From: CANHCC01 sp040381555
GTDB lineage: Bacteria; Bacteroidota; Bacteroidia; J057; RFSG01
Length of the DNA stretch: 28,838 nt
Direction: 5' to 3'
Assembly: GCA_040381555.1 (NCBI GenBank)
Contig: JBEIHC010000028.1
Coordinates: 1 to 28,838 of the forward strand
In this document: one piece after another, positions 1-7,944 of the stretch
How positions within the stretch are numbered: position 1 is the stretch's first letter
Layout: each line of letters starts with the position of its first letter
Translations under genes and position numbers: made by a program
The notes under the pieces: generated by a model
The model's database searches: none
Seen by the model: the letters and a program-made list of their open reading frames with translations, nothing else
What the model was told of the DNA's origin: nothing

Positions 1-63
1 AGCCTCTGCTTGGTGTAAGATAATTTGAATTTTGATTTAGGGTGTCCCAGTGCGGAAGTCAGG
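1..63. other. Tail of an upstream unit, unidentified
   Basis: All three forward frames reach a stop within the first 30 or so bases, so at most a few C-terminal codons of a plus-strand gene could be present. Frame 2 would end at a TGA at 26-28. A terminator follows directly, so this is probably the 3' end or 3' UTR of a plus-strand transcript that starts outside the window. I recognise no RNA gene in it. Confidence 0.3.
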
Positions 64-93
64 AAAATGCTGCTCAATCAAGCAGCATTTTTT
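64..93 (+). terminator. Rho-independent terminator
   Basis: A perfect 11-bp stem (AAAATGCTGCT at 64-74 with AGCAGCATTTT at 81-91) encloses a 6-nt loop and runs into a T6 tract at 88-93. The T tract is on the plus strand, so it most likely ends a transcript entering from the left of the window. The sequence between it and the kinase stop at 229 holds only AT-rich spacer and the heptamer repeat. Confidence 0.8.
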
Positions 94-170
94 GGTTTTA
101 AATCGCTTATTACAGAATGATTTATTCCGAATCCTAAAAAAGACGAAATCAACCTATCTCACTCTCAACC

Positions 171-205
171 CATAACTCATAATTCATAACTCATAACTCA
201 TAACT
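171..205. repeat. Heptanucleotide tandem repeat (CATAACT)5
   Basis: Five head-to-tail 7-bp copies are present: CATAACT at 171, CATAATT at 178 (one substitution), then CATAACT at 185, 192 and 199, followed by a partial CA. They lie in the non-coding gap downstream of the kinase gene. Seven is not a multiple of three, so the tract is unlikely to be coding. Its role is unknown; copy number may vary by slippage. Confidence 0.85.
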
Positions 206-228
206 CAAAATCCCTTCTATAATAAAAC

Positions 229-3200
229 CTACGGCAACAATTGCAAATACGGCAATTTGACGGTTACAGTAGTTCCCTGTCCAATTTCGCTCTCAATTAG
301 AATTTCTCCTTTAATTAGAACAATCAACTCTCTAATCAATAAATATCCCAAGCCATTCCCTTTGAGCATCTCAGTGTCTGGAGAGGATTCTAAGGGTTCC
401 CCTTTTAAAATTCTTTGTACTTTTTCAGCAGGAATACCTCTACCAGAATCGGATACATGGATATAGATATATTCATTTTCGATCTCGAAATCTATGCTAA
501 TCTCTCCATTCTCTGTATACTTATTTGCATTAGATGTTAGATTAAAAATAATTACTGCCAGTGGCTCATATATTTGATTGATAAAAGTTCCTTCTGGGAT
601 GTTATTGTAAAAGGTATTTTCTTTCCGTTTCATAAACATTTCTAAAGATTCACGGGTACGATCAATCATCTCAAATAAATCAAAAGTTTTGACTGTCAGC
701 GGTCGATTGGTGCGGAAATATTTAATCCAGTTTAGAACATTGGTACTCAAAATTTCTAGTTGATTTGCTGAGTTCATGATACTGGAGATCATCTCAAGCA
801 AAGTTGCTTTATCGTATTTATCCGGATAATTTAGGATGCCTTTTGCTGTGATGGCAATATACCTTAAGGGGGTTACTAAATCATGACTTAGAATTGAAAT
901 CACATGATTTTTCATTCGATTATTTTCTTCTAATACTACTTGGCTTTTTCTAAGTCGCTCTACTGTCTTTACTAGGTAATCTTTTTGCATACGCACAGTA
1001 TTTTCTCTTTCTGAGGCAAGCCGGCTCAATTTTCTCTTTTGTTCGTTAATTCGATTAATTCGGATTTGAAATAGAACCCCAATGAATACGATGGTAAATA
1101 AACTGATTAAGGTAATTCCCAATATTTTCTTATACCAGGGTGCGTCAACATGAATTAAAATAGGATAAGAATCACTCGAAATTTTCTCGTTAAATTCATT
1201 CATCTTTATGAGGCGGATAGAATATTCTCCTGCAGGTAAACGAGTAATTTTAATTGAAGTCTCATTAGGATAATTCAATTTAATCAATCTATTGTCTAAA
1301 CCTTCAATTTGATAGCCTAAATGAAGATTTTGTGAATTGCTCCACCAGGGAATCGAGAAGTCAATTTCTATTCCTTCCTCTAAACTGAGTACGACTTTTC
1401 TTCCGGGAAGCCATTCAACCGGTAGATGATTGATCCTTATCTCTTCAATTTTTATTGGATAATTTGATGTGTCTTTTGGGGTTTTTAAAGGATCGAATTG
1501 AATGAGACCATCCATAGAGGGGAATGAAAATAAATTCCCAAATTGAATGCCACAGGGTGTACATCCTCCATTTAATTCCGTAGGTTTTATACCATCTTTC
1601 CTCCCGTAATATGTATATTGATATTTATCTAATGATGTGTATTTTTTCTTTAATAGGAAATTAGTACTTGTTCTGAAAATACCTTTATTCGTGCTCATCC
1701 AAACTTGTTGATTGGAATCTTGCATAAAACAGTGGGTGAATGCTAAGAAGTTGTATTGGTCAAGAGGTAATTGTTGAATTTTATTGTCTTGTAATCGGAA
1801 AATTCCTTCTCCATAAGTCCCAATAAAAATGGCGTTATTTAAGGTCCATATGTCGCGAAGGCAGGTGTTTTTGAGTTGAAATATAAGTCCAATTTTTCGA
1901 GTTTTAGGGTTGTATCGAAATAGCCCAGAACAGGTACTTAAATAAATTTGATTTTGAAATATTTCAATATCACTCGGAAATGAAACATAGCGAAGATTGG
2001 GAGGATAATCTATTTTTTCAATTATGTTGTCATTGTGAGCGAGATAAATTCCATTGGAAGTTCCGATATAGATAGTGTCATTGTATTCTATAAAATTCTT
2101 TTTCTCTGCTGCTGGTAAGGGAATTACTGCAACGCATTTTTTCTTTTGGGCAACCCAATCATATTTTATAATGGAATCCTTTTGGGAATACCAATAATTC
2201 CCTTTGCCATCTTTTAACCAAGAATTTCCAAGGTTATCATGAAGTCCCGTTCCTAGTTGCTGCTTGTTTTGATTTGGACCTATCCTATATCCTCGATTGG
2301 AAATAATAGTTTGGTTATTAATTGGAATCTGTAAATAGAAAGATGTGCCTAATTCTGGATGTAATTGTTGAGGTACTGATTGTTTGAAATAAGCTTTTTT
2401 AATGATTAATAATCCTTGCGACTCTGTTCCTAAAATCAGCATGTTATGTTCGGAAATATATTCAGCCTGTTTAATCAAAATTCCTGAGGGAATACATTCG
2501 GATATTAATTTCATTTCAATTTGTCCATTTTTATTCTCTAAAAAAGTCCAAGCTTTTTTCCCGACGATTATAATTGGATTAAGTTGACCATATTCATAAA
2601 AGTATTGAATAGGTAAATCTTTTTCTGATAAAGGGTTATTCAGAATAGAGACTATTTCTGTAGTTTTTTTTTGAGGGTCAATACGCCGTAGTTGGCACTT
2701 ACGATTAATAAGATAAGGTTTATTTGCAATTAAGATGAATTTATTATAATATTTATCCTTCACTAAAGTAGGTATATTGTATTTGCATTCTTCAGTACAG
2801 ATATGCAGATTCAATAATTCATTGTAAGCAATTTTATCGCCAACCAGATAGGCCTCTGGTCTATTGAACCAATAAATTGGGGCGTGTTTTTCTTTTAAGG
2901 ATCTATGGAATACATCAGACTGTAATCCGATTGCTCCAAGGTCAGCAATGCTGAATCCTTTATTTCGGGTGTCTTTGGGGGTATAAAATGGGCAAATTTC
3001 ACTATTACGAATTTCATAAACGGAACCTGATCTGCTTAATGCCATTAATTTTTTATCTGCCGTTCTGATTAAACTGAAAAAAGGTATGTTTAAGCTATCT
3101 AGCAGTATTTGCTGTCCATTGAAACGAACAATTCCTGCTTCCGTTGTAAATATTATTTCTCCATTTTTTTCCCATGCTAATCCAGTAATGGAATTAGAGA

Positions 3201-3336
3201 GTAAACCATTTTCTGTGTTGAGTTGTGTAATAATGCAATCTTCTGAACGATAGTTTTCAGATATAAATTGGGCAAAAATTTTTTCAGGGATACAACAATA
3301 AAACAGTATGCAGGTAAAAATAGCTGTTTTAAACAT
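229..3336 (-). CDS. Periplasmic-propeller sensor histidine kinase (two-component system)
   Basis: This is a membrane sensor kinase that probably reads an extracytoplasmic signal and phosphorylates the response regulator encoded just upstream. I chose the ATG at 3336 because it gives a clean signal peptide (MFKTAIFTCILFYCC) and starts 10 nt after the regulator's stop; an in-frame start at 3381 would overlap the regulator. The protein has 1035 aa. Residues about 25-660 carry Reg_prop-like beta-propeller motifs (for example WMSTNKGIFR and IGTSNGIYL). A Y_Y_Y-like domain (about 665-730) and one membrane segment (about 738-758) follow. A coiled linker then leads to the kinase core: H-box SHDLVTPL with phospho-acceptor His818, N-box FNLTSNANK (Asn932), G1 DSGRGIP, and G2 GNGLG near 993. 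All catalytic boxes look intact. Unlike many Bacteroidota propeller kinases it has no fused receiver or AraC-type output domain. The ligand cannot be inferred. Confidence 0.9.
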   Translation of the reverse strand: MFKTAIFTCILFYCCIPEKIFAQFISENYRSEDCIITQLNTENGLLSNSITGLAWEKNGEIIFTTEAGIVRFNGQQILLDSLNIPFFSLIRTADKKLMALSRSGSVYEIRNSEICPFYTPKDTRNKGFSIADLGAIGLQSDVFHRSLKEKHAPIYWFNRPEAYLVGDKIAYNELLNLHICTEECKYNIPTLVKDKYYNKFILIANKPYLINRKCQLRRIDPQKKTTEIVSILNNPLSEKDLPIQYFYEYGQLNPIIIVGKKAWTFLENKNGQIEMKLISECIPSGILIKQAEYISEHNMLILGTESQGLLIIKKAYFKQSVPQQLHPELGTSFYLQIPINNQTIISNRGYRIGPNQNKQQLGTGLHDNLGNSWLKDGKGNYWYSQKDSIIKYDWVAQKKKCVAVIPLPAAEKKNFIEYNDTIYIGTSNGIYLAHNDNIIEKIDYPPNLRYVSFPSDIEIFQNQIYLSTCSGLFRYNPKTRKIGLIFQLKNTCLRDIWTLNNAIFIGTYGEGIFRLQDNKIQQLPLDQYNFLAFTHCFMQDSNQQVWMSTNKGIFRTSTNFLLKKKYTSLDKYQYTYYGRKDGIKPTELNGGCTPCGIQFGNLFSFPSMDGLIQFDPLKTPKDTSNYPIKIEEIRINHLPVEWLPGRKVVLSLEEGIEIDFSIPWWSNSQNLHLGYQIEGLDNRLIKLNYPNETSIKITRLPAGEYSIRLIKMNEFNEKISSDSYPILIHVDAPWYKKILGITLISLFTIVFIGVLFQIRINRINEQKRKLSRLASERENTVRMQKDYLVKTVERLRKSQVVLEENNRMKNHVISILSHDLVTPLRYIAITAKGILNYPDKYDKATLLEMISSIMNSANQLEILSTNVLNWIKYFRTNRPLTVKTFDLFEMIDRTRESLEMFMKRKENTFYNNIPEGTFINQIYEPLAVIIFNLTSNANKYTENGEISIDFEIENEYIYIHVSDSGRGIPAEKVQRILKGEPLESSPDTEMLKGNGLGYLLIRELIVLIKGEILIESEIGQGTTVTVKLPYLQLLP

Positions 3337-3346
3337 GGAAATTGGA

Positions 3347-3958
3347 TTATCCTGTGATGGAGAATTTACGCGCCATATCAATCAGCTGCTGTGTGTTTTT
3401 GGTTCCTGTTTTCTCGAAAATACGCGCTTTTAAAGTGGAAACGGTGTTCATTCGTATATCTAATGCATTGGATATTTCTTTTGTTCCACGACCTTTTAAT
3501 AATTCCAGTAATACGGCAGATTCCCGAGAGCTCAATTGCTCAAATGGATTCGAAGATACATGAGGCGCTGGCTTTTCTGCAGCTGTTGGTTTTTTACCTT
3601 CTAAAAAAGATTTAAAGCGTTTAATGCATTCAGATTCTGTAGCCTGTTTACTCAAGAATCCATACGCTCCTTCTCGATTAATGATAGGTCGAAATACCTC
3701 TTCTGGCTGCATGGAAAATACCAATACTTGCAAACCAGATTTTTCTTCTCTAATCCAAGGTAATAATTCTATTCCACTACTATCACCAAACGATATATCT
3801 AAAATTAAATGAGTAAAGGGAGCTTTACTCAGCTTATCCCGAGTTTCTGCTACAGAGCCAGCTTCCTCAATGTCGTTGCATCCCAAGTTGTCTTCAAATA
3901 GCATTCGGGTTCCTTTCCGAATCATGACATGGTCATCTGCAATAAGGATTTTAGACAT
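3347..3958 (-). CDS. Response regulator, NarL/LuxR family
   Basis: This 203-aa DNA-binding response regulator is the probable partner of the downstream kinase, 10 nt away in the same orientation. The N-terminal receiver domain (about 1-120) has the acidic pair Asp8/Asp9, phospho-acceptor Asp54 (LILDISF), Ser82 in the Thr/Ser position and Lys104 (GFLSK). A Pro/Ala/Lys-rich linker (about 121-138) leads to a LuxR-type helix-turn-helix (about 140-195) with the typical LSSRESAVLLELLKGRGTKEIS start and the recognition-helix region NTVSTLKARIFEKTG. ATG start. A Bacteroidota-type promoter candidate lies directly upstream, so the regulator and kinase probably form a two-gene operon. Target genes cannot be told from the window. 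Confidence 0.93.
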   Translation of the reverse strand: MSKILIADDHVMIRKGTRMLFEDNLGCNDIEEAGSVAETRDKLSKAPFTHLILDISFGDSSGIELLPWIREEKSGLQVLVFSMQPEEVFRPIINREGAYGFLSKQATESECIKRFKSFLEGKKPTAAEKPAPHVSSNPFEQLSSRESAVLLELLKGRGTKEISNALDIRMNTVSTLKARIFEKTGTKNTQQLIDMARKFSITG

Positions 3959-3994
3959 GTTTAGTTCTCGTTCAGAATGGATGAATAAATTTAT

Positions 3995-4025
3995 TAAAGT
4001 TAATTATTCAGTGGTTACTAAACAA
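3995..4025 (-). promoter_or_regulatory. Putative sigma-A promoter of the regulator-kinase operon
   Basis: Read on the minus strand, TTG (4023-4025) is followed by 20 nt and TAACTTTA (3995-4002), close to the Bacteroidota TTG / TAnnTTTG consensus. The predicted transcript would begin about 30 nt before the regulator's ATG. Confidence 0.5.
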
Positions 4026-4033
4026 TTTTGTTC

Positions 4034-4795
4034 TCATAATGCCAAACTTAATCCATCATATGCAAGGTAGACATTGGCTGGTAATTGCTTAGATATTGCT
4101 TCATGTTTTCCTAATAAATGGCTTATATGGGTGAAATAAGCTTTCTTCGGCTTTAATTTTTCGACCATTTCCAGAGCTTCCTCCAAATTGAAATGGGAGA
4201 TATGAGGTTGAATCCTGAGTGCGTTTAAGATTAATACATCGAGGTTTTGCAGTTTTTCTATCGAGGATTCCGGAATCGTTTTCGCATCTGTAATGTAGGC
4301 AAATTCCCCAATTCTAAAACCTAATACAGGCATGAATTGATGGAAAACCTTAATTGGTGTGAAGGTGACATTCTGTATTTGAAAAGGTTCTTCGTCAATC
4401 TCTATTGCCCGAATTTCCGGTACACCGGGGTATTTTATCTTTTCAAATGCATAGTAATACTCAGTTTTTATTTGTTGAATACTGCCGGCATCTCCATATA
4501 CAGGTAGTTCTTTTTGCTGTCGGAAATTAAAGGCCCTAATATCATCCAGTCCTCCAATATGATCTTTATGAGAATGCGTAATTAATACAGCATCTAGTTG
4601 GGCTACTTTTTGTCTCAACATTTGGTACCTGAAATCTGGACCTGTATCGATCACAATAGATAGCCCTTCCATCTCCACTAAAACAGAACATCGTAGCCTA
4701 TTGTCTTTTGGATCGGGGGATGTGCAAACTTCACATTCACAAGCAATAACAGGCACTCCCTGAGAGGTACCTGTGCCAAGAAGGGTGATTTTCAA
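4034..4795 (-). CDS. MBL-fold metallo-hydrolase, PhnP-like
   Basis: This 253-aa metallo-beta-lactamase-fold enzyme resembles the PhnP / phosphoribosyl 1,2-cyclic phosphate phosphodiesterase group. Visible features are the opening MKITLLGTGTSQGVPVI, Asp50 (VIDTGPDF), the metal motif THSHKDH (His74, His76, Asp78, His79) and a late THISH near residue 223. The cluster Cys19-x-Cys21-x2-Cys24 resembles the extra structural zinc site of PhnP. The start codon is TTG at 4795, supported by the match of the N-terminus to the family; it overlaps the upstream gene's TGA as TTGA, which suggests translational coupling. No other phosphonate genes are nearby, so the natural substrate is uncertain. A cyclic phosphodiester or general phosphodiesterase role is inference. 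Confidence 0.85.
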   Translation of the reverse strand: MKITLLGTGTSQGVPVIACECEVCTSPDPKDNRLRCSVLVEMEGLSIVIDTGPDFRYQMLRQKVAQLDAVLITHSHKDHIGGLDDIRAFNFRQQKELPVYGDAGSIQQIKTEYYYAFEKIKYPGVPEIRAIEIDEEPFQIQNVTFTPIKVFHQFMPVLGFRIGEFAYITDAKTIPESSIEKLQNLDVLILNALRIQPHISHFNLEEALEMVEKLKPKKAYFTHISHLLGKHEAISKQLPANVYLAYDGLSLAL

Positions 4796-5100
4796 AGTTT
4801 TAATTCTATTTGCCGGAGTTGGTTCAATAGTAATTTTTGATCCTTATCCAGTCGGTCCTCATCCACTGGTATTGTACGCAATACTTCAATCAAGGTATTG
4901 ACTTGGCTCTCAAAAGGAAAAAACTTATTGATTACCACAACTTTATCTTCTCTAATTAGACAATTTCCTCCTTTGAAGTTGCCTTTTTCATAGCGAACCT
5001 GATAGTCTAATGCATCGAATAACTCTTCGATTTTTCCAAGTAGAGATTTTGTAATCTTCAAGAGCAATTTCTTTAGGCTTTGTACAAAAATAAGAGGCAA
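4792..5100 (-). CDS. Conserved-looking small protein, unknown function
   Basis: A 102-aa protein I do not recognise. It has no signal peptide or membrane helix. It is Lys/Leu-rich with a basic N-terminus (SLKKLLLKITKSLLGKIEELFDAL), a central beta-like part (YQVRYEKGNFKGGNCLIREDKVVVINKFFPFE) and a charged helical C-terminus (DEDRLDKDQKLLLNQLRQIELKL). The listed start is a TTG; a later TTG could equally be used. Its stop overlaps the TTG start of the metallo-hydrolase by 4 nt, and it begins 13 nt after the upstream gene, so it is probably cotranscribed and coupled with the hydrolase. It is probably cytoplasmic. Confidence 0.7.
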   Translation of the reverse strand: MPLIFVQSLKKLLLKITKSLLGKIEELFDALDYQVRYEKGNFKGGNCLIREDKVVVINKFFPFESQVNTLIEVLRTIPVDEDRLDKDQKLLLNQLRQIELKL

Positions 5101-5113
5101 TTTAGAAAAGTTA

Positions 5114-6640
5114 TTAAAAAACTTTCAACACCCGACAGGTCTCCGAATGAGGGGGCGTGCCATCTGCTGGTAAAAACTCCATTCTACACTCATATTCCCC
5201 CCCTGATAAACTTTCCCCTGCGTCATTACTCCCATCCCAGAAGATATTATACAGGCCTTGCATATATTTCTGATATCTGAAAAGTGTTTTTACAGGGTCT
5301 CCTGATTGATTCAAAATAGTCAAACTTACATAACCATCTTTGCGAACACTGTATCGAATGTTTTGAGAGGGTCCTTCCGCCCGAATTAAATAGGCCTGAA
5401 TGGGGGAGGGTGCAACCTTTTCTTCTAATACAGGAGCTTTAGCAATTGAGTGATTCGTTTTGTTGCTCTTCTTTTTCTTTCCCTTGATTGTTAAGGGTTT
5501 TGATTCTGTTTTGTTTTCTGAGGCTAATGTTTGAGGTGTTGAACTGCTGACCAGAATGCTGCTATCTGGTTTAGTCTCAGCAGAAGGAATGGGTATTTGC
5601 ACAGCTGCATATACTTGGAGTACAAATTGAATGGTTCGGGATTTGTTATCAGAATTAGAATACACCATTTCAACTGGATAAAAATCTGGAGGGCAGGTGG
5701 CCCGACCAAACGCATAGCCTTTTTCATCTGCATTTAACCATTTGGGGCCATTCAAAATCTTTACCTGTATGGGGCTTGAGCTAACCCGAGCATGTATATC
5801 CGGTCGGAAATTAAGGAATCCAAAACTCTCCACCCGCACAGTATCCGGTGCGGTAAGGAAAAATTGCTCCGTTTCCGGAATGCTTAAATTTAGAAACTGC
5901 AAAAATGTACGAGCCTGAGGGGACGATGCTGAAATGAGTTGGATGCTGCACCAAGCTTGTCCTAACTGTTGGAGGGGCAGGCGTATTTGATGGATGGATT
6001 GGTTGGAATCCTTGCAAGTATAATCTTGAATAATCGAGCCCGCCGGGGTTTTAATTATGGCGGTCATCGAACTGCCGGGACTACCTTGGAAGCCAAAGGA
6101 GAGCTCGACTGAATCAGCAGGCGGAAGTTGAATACTGTCACTGCGAAACAGAATCCCTGTCCTGTCCAAATACAATCCATTCATCCGTGTGCCTCCTGCA
6201 AAGGGCTCTCTAATAGGCCATGCATCTGTTTTGATAATCAAATCTGGAATGTCATCGGAGTTCAAATCCTCCCAGAGATTAGGTAGGATATTGGAGAATA
6301 TCGCTTCATGCCTTTTTCCACGAACGCTAATTTTGGGGTATTCTACCTGATAGTCCAGACCTGATTTTAACAGCCAAGTCAAAACAATATTCTGAATTTT
6401 ATCTCCTTTGGGTAGAACATAATCACCCGATTTGTACCGAGCAAAATCATAGCAGATTTGCTGGATAAGCTTACTTGCCTGTTGCTCTTCCGGCCCTGCT
6501 TGGGGGAGAAATGGCGGAAAGTGCGTAGGAAGTTGGCCTGTTAGTTTTCCAAGAAAAATACATTGAATCAGCAACAGTCCTACTAGAGTAAGACGGGCTT
6601 TCTGCAAAAAAAGTTGAAGAGAATGATAAAGACAATTCAA
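5114..6640 (-). CDS. Secreted protein with C-terminal FlgD-like Ig domain
   Basis: A 508-aa exported protein of unknown function. An N-terminal hydrophobic stretch (about residues 15-34, LTLVGLLLIQCIFLG) acts as a signal peptide or anchor. The middle (about 40-345) has no recognised fold but is beta-rich. A low-complexity Lys/Ser/Thr linker (about 350-405, including GKKKKSNKTNHS) leads to a C-terminal domain (about 415-508) matching the FlgD Ig-like pattern: YSVRKDGYVSLTILNQSGDPV, then GLYNIFWDGSNDAGESLSGG and EYECRMEF. Such domains occur at the ends of secreted Bacteroidota proteins, but a canonical T9SS tail is not evident. The start is TTG at 6640; no ATG lies near the N-terminus. It follows bioF by 62 nt. 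Confidence 0.75.
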   Translation of the reverse strand: MNCLYHSLQLFLQKARLTLVGLLLIQCIFLGKLTGQLPTHFPPFLPQAGPEEQQASKLIQQICYDFARYKSGDYVLPKGDKIQNIVLTWLLKSGLDYQVEYPKISVRGKRHEAIFSNILPNLWEDLNSDDIPDLIIKTDAWPIREPFAGGTRMNGLYLDRTGILFRSDSIQLPPADSVELSFGFQGSPGSSMTAIIKTPAGSIIQDYTCKDSNQSIHQIRLPLQQLGQAWCSIQLISASSPQARTFLQFLNLSIPETEQFFLTAPDTVRVESFGFLNFRPDIHARVSSSPIQVKILNGPKWLNADEKGYAFGRATCPPDFYPVEMVYSNSDNKSRTIQFVLQVYAAVQIPIPSAETKPDSSILVSSSTPQTLASENKTESKPLTIKGKKKKSNKTNHSIAKAPVLEEKVAPSPIQAYLIRAEGPSQNIRYSVRKDGYVSLTILNQSGDPVKTLFRYQKYMQGLYNIFWDGSNDAGESLSGGEYECRMEFLPADGTPPHSETCRVLKVF

Positions 6641-6702
6641 GGATATGCTCTTTCTGGAATATCCCTACTAATTAGGATAATCGATGTTAAAATTACAGAA
6701 AC

Positions 6703-7818
6703 TTACTCAGCAATTGTTCGAATAAGATTTTCATACAAAGACTGGATTTCCGCTTTACTATTGAAAACATGTAAGATAATTCGAAGGCGTTCGCTTCCAA
6801 TAGGCACACTGGGGCTGAGTATTGCTCTTATTTCATAGCCTTTAGCCTGTAAGTTTTGAGCGATTTCTTTGCAGGCCGTATTTCCGGGGATTATCCAAGG
6901 TATTATTGGACTGTTGAAGTTTTTCCCCGAAATGTGATTCCAAAATTGGATGTTTTCCCATAAAATTAGCCTTTCGGTTTCGGACTCTCGTGTGCGCTGT
7001 AACTGCCTTTCAATTGTTTCTGCAAAAAATGGAGGCATGGCGGTTGTGTAAATGAAAGTTCGAGCGTGGTTTAGGAAAAATACTTTTAATGCTTCCGGAC
7101 ATAGTACTACCGCTCCTGATATGCCACAAGCTTTCCCGAAAGTATGAATGCGAATGAGAATTTCTGCATTGAGCCCTAAATGACAGGCAAGCCCAATTCC
7201 CTCCTTGCCCAAAATCCCTGTACTATGGGATTCGTCTAAAATAATCCAGCAATTTTCGCGTTGGGCTTTGAGCGAAATAATTTCCTTGAGTGGGCACCAG
7301 TCACCATCCATAGAATACAAGGCTTCGGTCACGATGAAAATATTTCTCCCTGGGAGTTTTAATTTTTGTTCCAAATCTTCTAAAGAAATGAAAGGGAATT
7401 TTTTCGCGAGCGAGAGTCGAATGCCATCTTTTAAAGAAGCATGACAGCGAGCATCATACAAGATTAGGTCTTCTCTTCCGGGTAAAGATGAGAGCACTCC
7501 CAAATTAGCTTCATACCCTGAGTTAAATAGTAGGGCAGATTCTGATTGAAGCCATTCTTTTGCAAAGTCTTCCAATTTTTCATGTTCGGAAAAATTCCCC
7601 CCTAATAATCGTGAGCCTCCACTGCCTATTAACTCGCCCAAAGAGATGGCTTTCTGATTAGGAGTTCTGAGCCCTAAGTAATCATTAGAAGTAAAGTCAA
7701 TTCGCTCAGAATGAGTAGTTTTTAAAGTTCGTAGTTTGTCCTGCTCCTTGAGTTTTGATAAGGCTGAGTCAATTCCAATTGGAATTGCTTTGGGTCTATC
7801 AGAAGAAAATGGATTCAC
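6703..7818 (-). CDS. bioF: 8-amino-7-oxononanoate synthase
   Basis: A PLP-dependent alpha-oxoamine synthase that condenses pimeloyl thioester with L-alanine, the first committed step of biotin ring assembly. At 371 aa it is close to the E. coli enzyme (384 aa). Visible features are NDYLGL (45-50), GSGGSRLLGG (66-74), His126 (cofactor stacking), DESHSTG with Asp195 and His198, and the Schiff-base Lys229 in HTFGKACGISGAVVLC. The stretch ARTFIYTTAMPP also closely matches BioF rather than the related Kbl or SPT. The start is GTG at 7818. No other bio genes are in the window. The product would supply biotin for the acyl-CoA carboxylase encoded 14 kb away. Confidence 0.9.
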   Translation of the reverse strand: MNPFSSDRPKAIPIGIDSALSKLKEQDKLRTLKTTHSERIDFTSNDYLGLRTPNQKAISLGELIGSGGSRLLGGNFSEHEKLEDFAKEWLQSESALLFNSGYEANLGVLSSLPGREDLILYDARCHASLKDGIRLSLAKKFPFISLEDLEQKLKLPGRNIFIVTEALYSMDGDWCPLKEIISLKAQRENCWIILDESHSTGILGKEGIGLACHLGLNAEILIRIHTFGKACGISGAVVLCPEALKVFFLNHARTFIYTTAMPPFFAETIERQLQRTRESETERLILWENIQFWNHISGKNFNSPIIPWIIPGNTACKEIAQNLQAKGYEIRAILSPSVPIGSERLRIILHVFNSKAEIQSLYENLIRTIAE

Positions 7819-7822
7819 ACGG

Positions 7823-7853
7823 TAAAGTTAGCAGGGTATTGGTAAGCATTTAA
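7823..7853 (-). promoter_or_regulatory. Putative bioF promoter
   Basis: On the minus strand, TAACTTTA (7823-7830) is preceded at 20 nt by TTA (7851-7853), a weak match to TTG. The same 20-nt spacing is seen at other candidates here. The -7 box ends only 4 nt before the GTG start, so the leader would be very short or absent. The G10 tract sits 3 nt upstream of the -33 position. Confidence 0.35.
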
Positions 7854-7877
7854 CCGGGGGGGGGGAGCATCTAACCG
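7845..7877. repeat. G10 homopolymer inside a 12-bp direct duplication
   Basis: AGCATTTAACCG (7845-7856) and AGCATCTAACCG (7866-7877) are direct copies with one difference and a 21-bp period. A run of ten G (7856-7865) lies between them. It sits in the 126-bp gap between divergent bioF and the E1 dehydrogenase gene and touches the bioF promoter candidate. Confidence 0.85.
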
Positions 7878-7894
7878 AAAAAAGGATGGAAAAT

Positions 7895-7925
7895 TTGAAG
7901 CCACCATGATTTATGAGTAATTTAA
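7895..7925 (+). promoter_or_regulatory. Putative promoter of the E1-purB-folP-mqnB run
   Basis: TTG (7895-7897), 20 nt, then TAATTTAA (7918-7925), a partial match to TAnnTTTG. Transcription would begin near 7932, about 13 nt before the GTG start of the E1 gene. Confidence 0.35.
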
Positions 7926-7944
7926 GGGCATATTTCGAAAATTT

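Noticed and set aside
3337..3381. Longer N-terminus for the histidine kinase starting at 3381
   Set aside because: It would overlap the regulator gene by 35 nt and place polar residues before the signal peptide.
6688..6695. Promoter-like box TAATTTTA (minus strand) before the FlgD-Ig protein gene
   Set aside because: No TTG-like element lies at the 20-nt distance, and the box falls within 16 nt of the bioF stop; cotranscription with bioF is the simpler reading.
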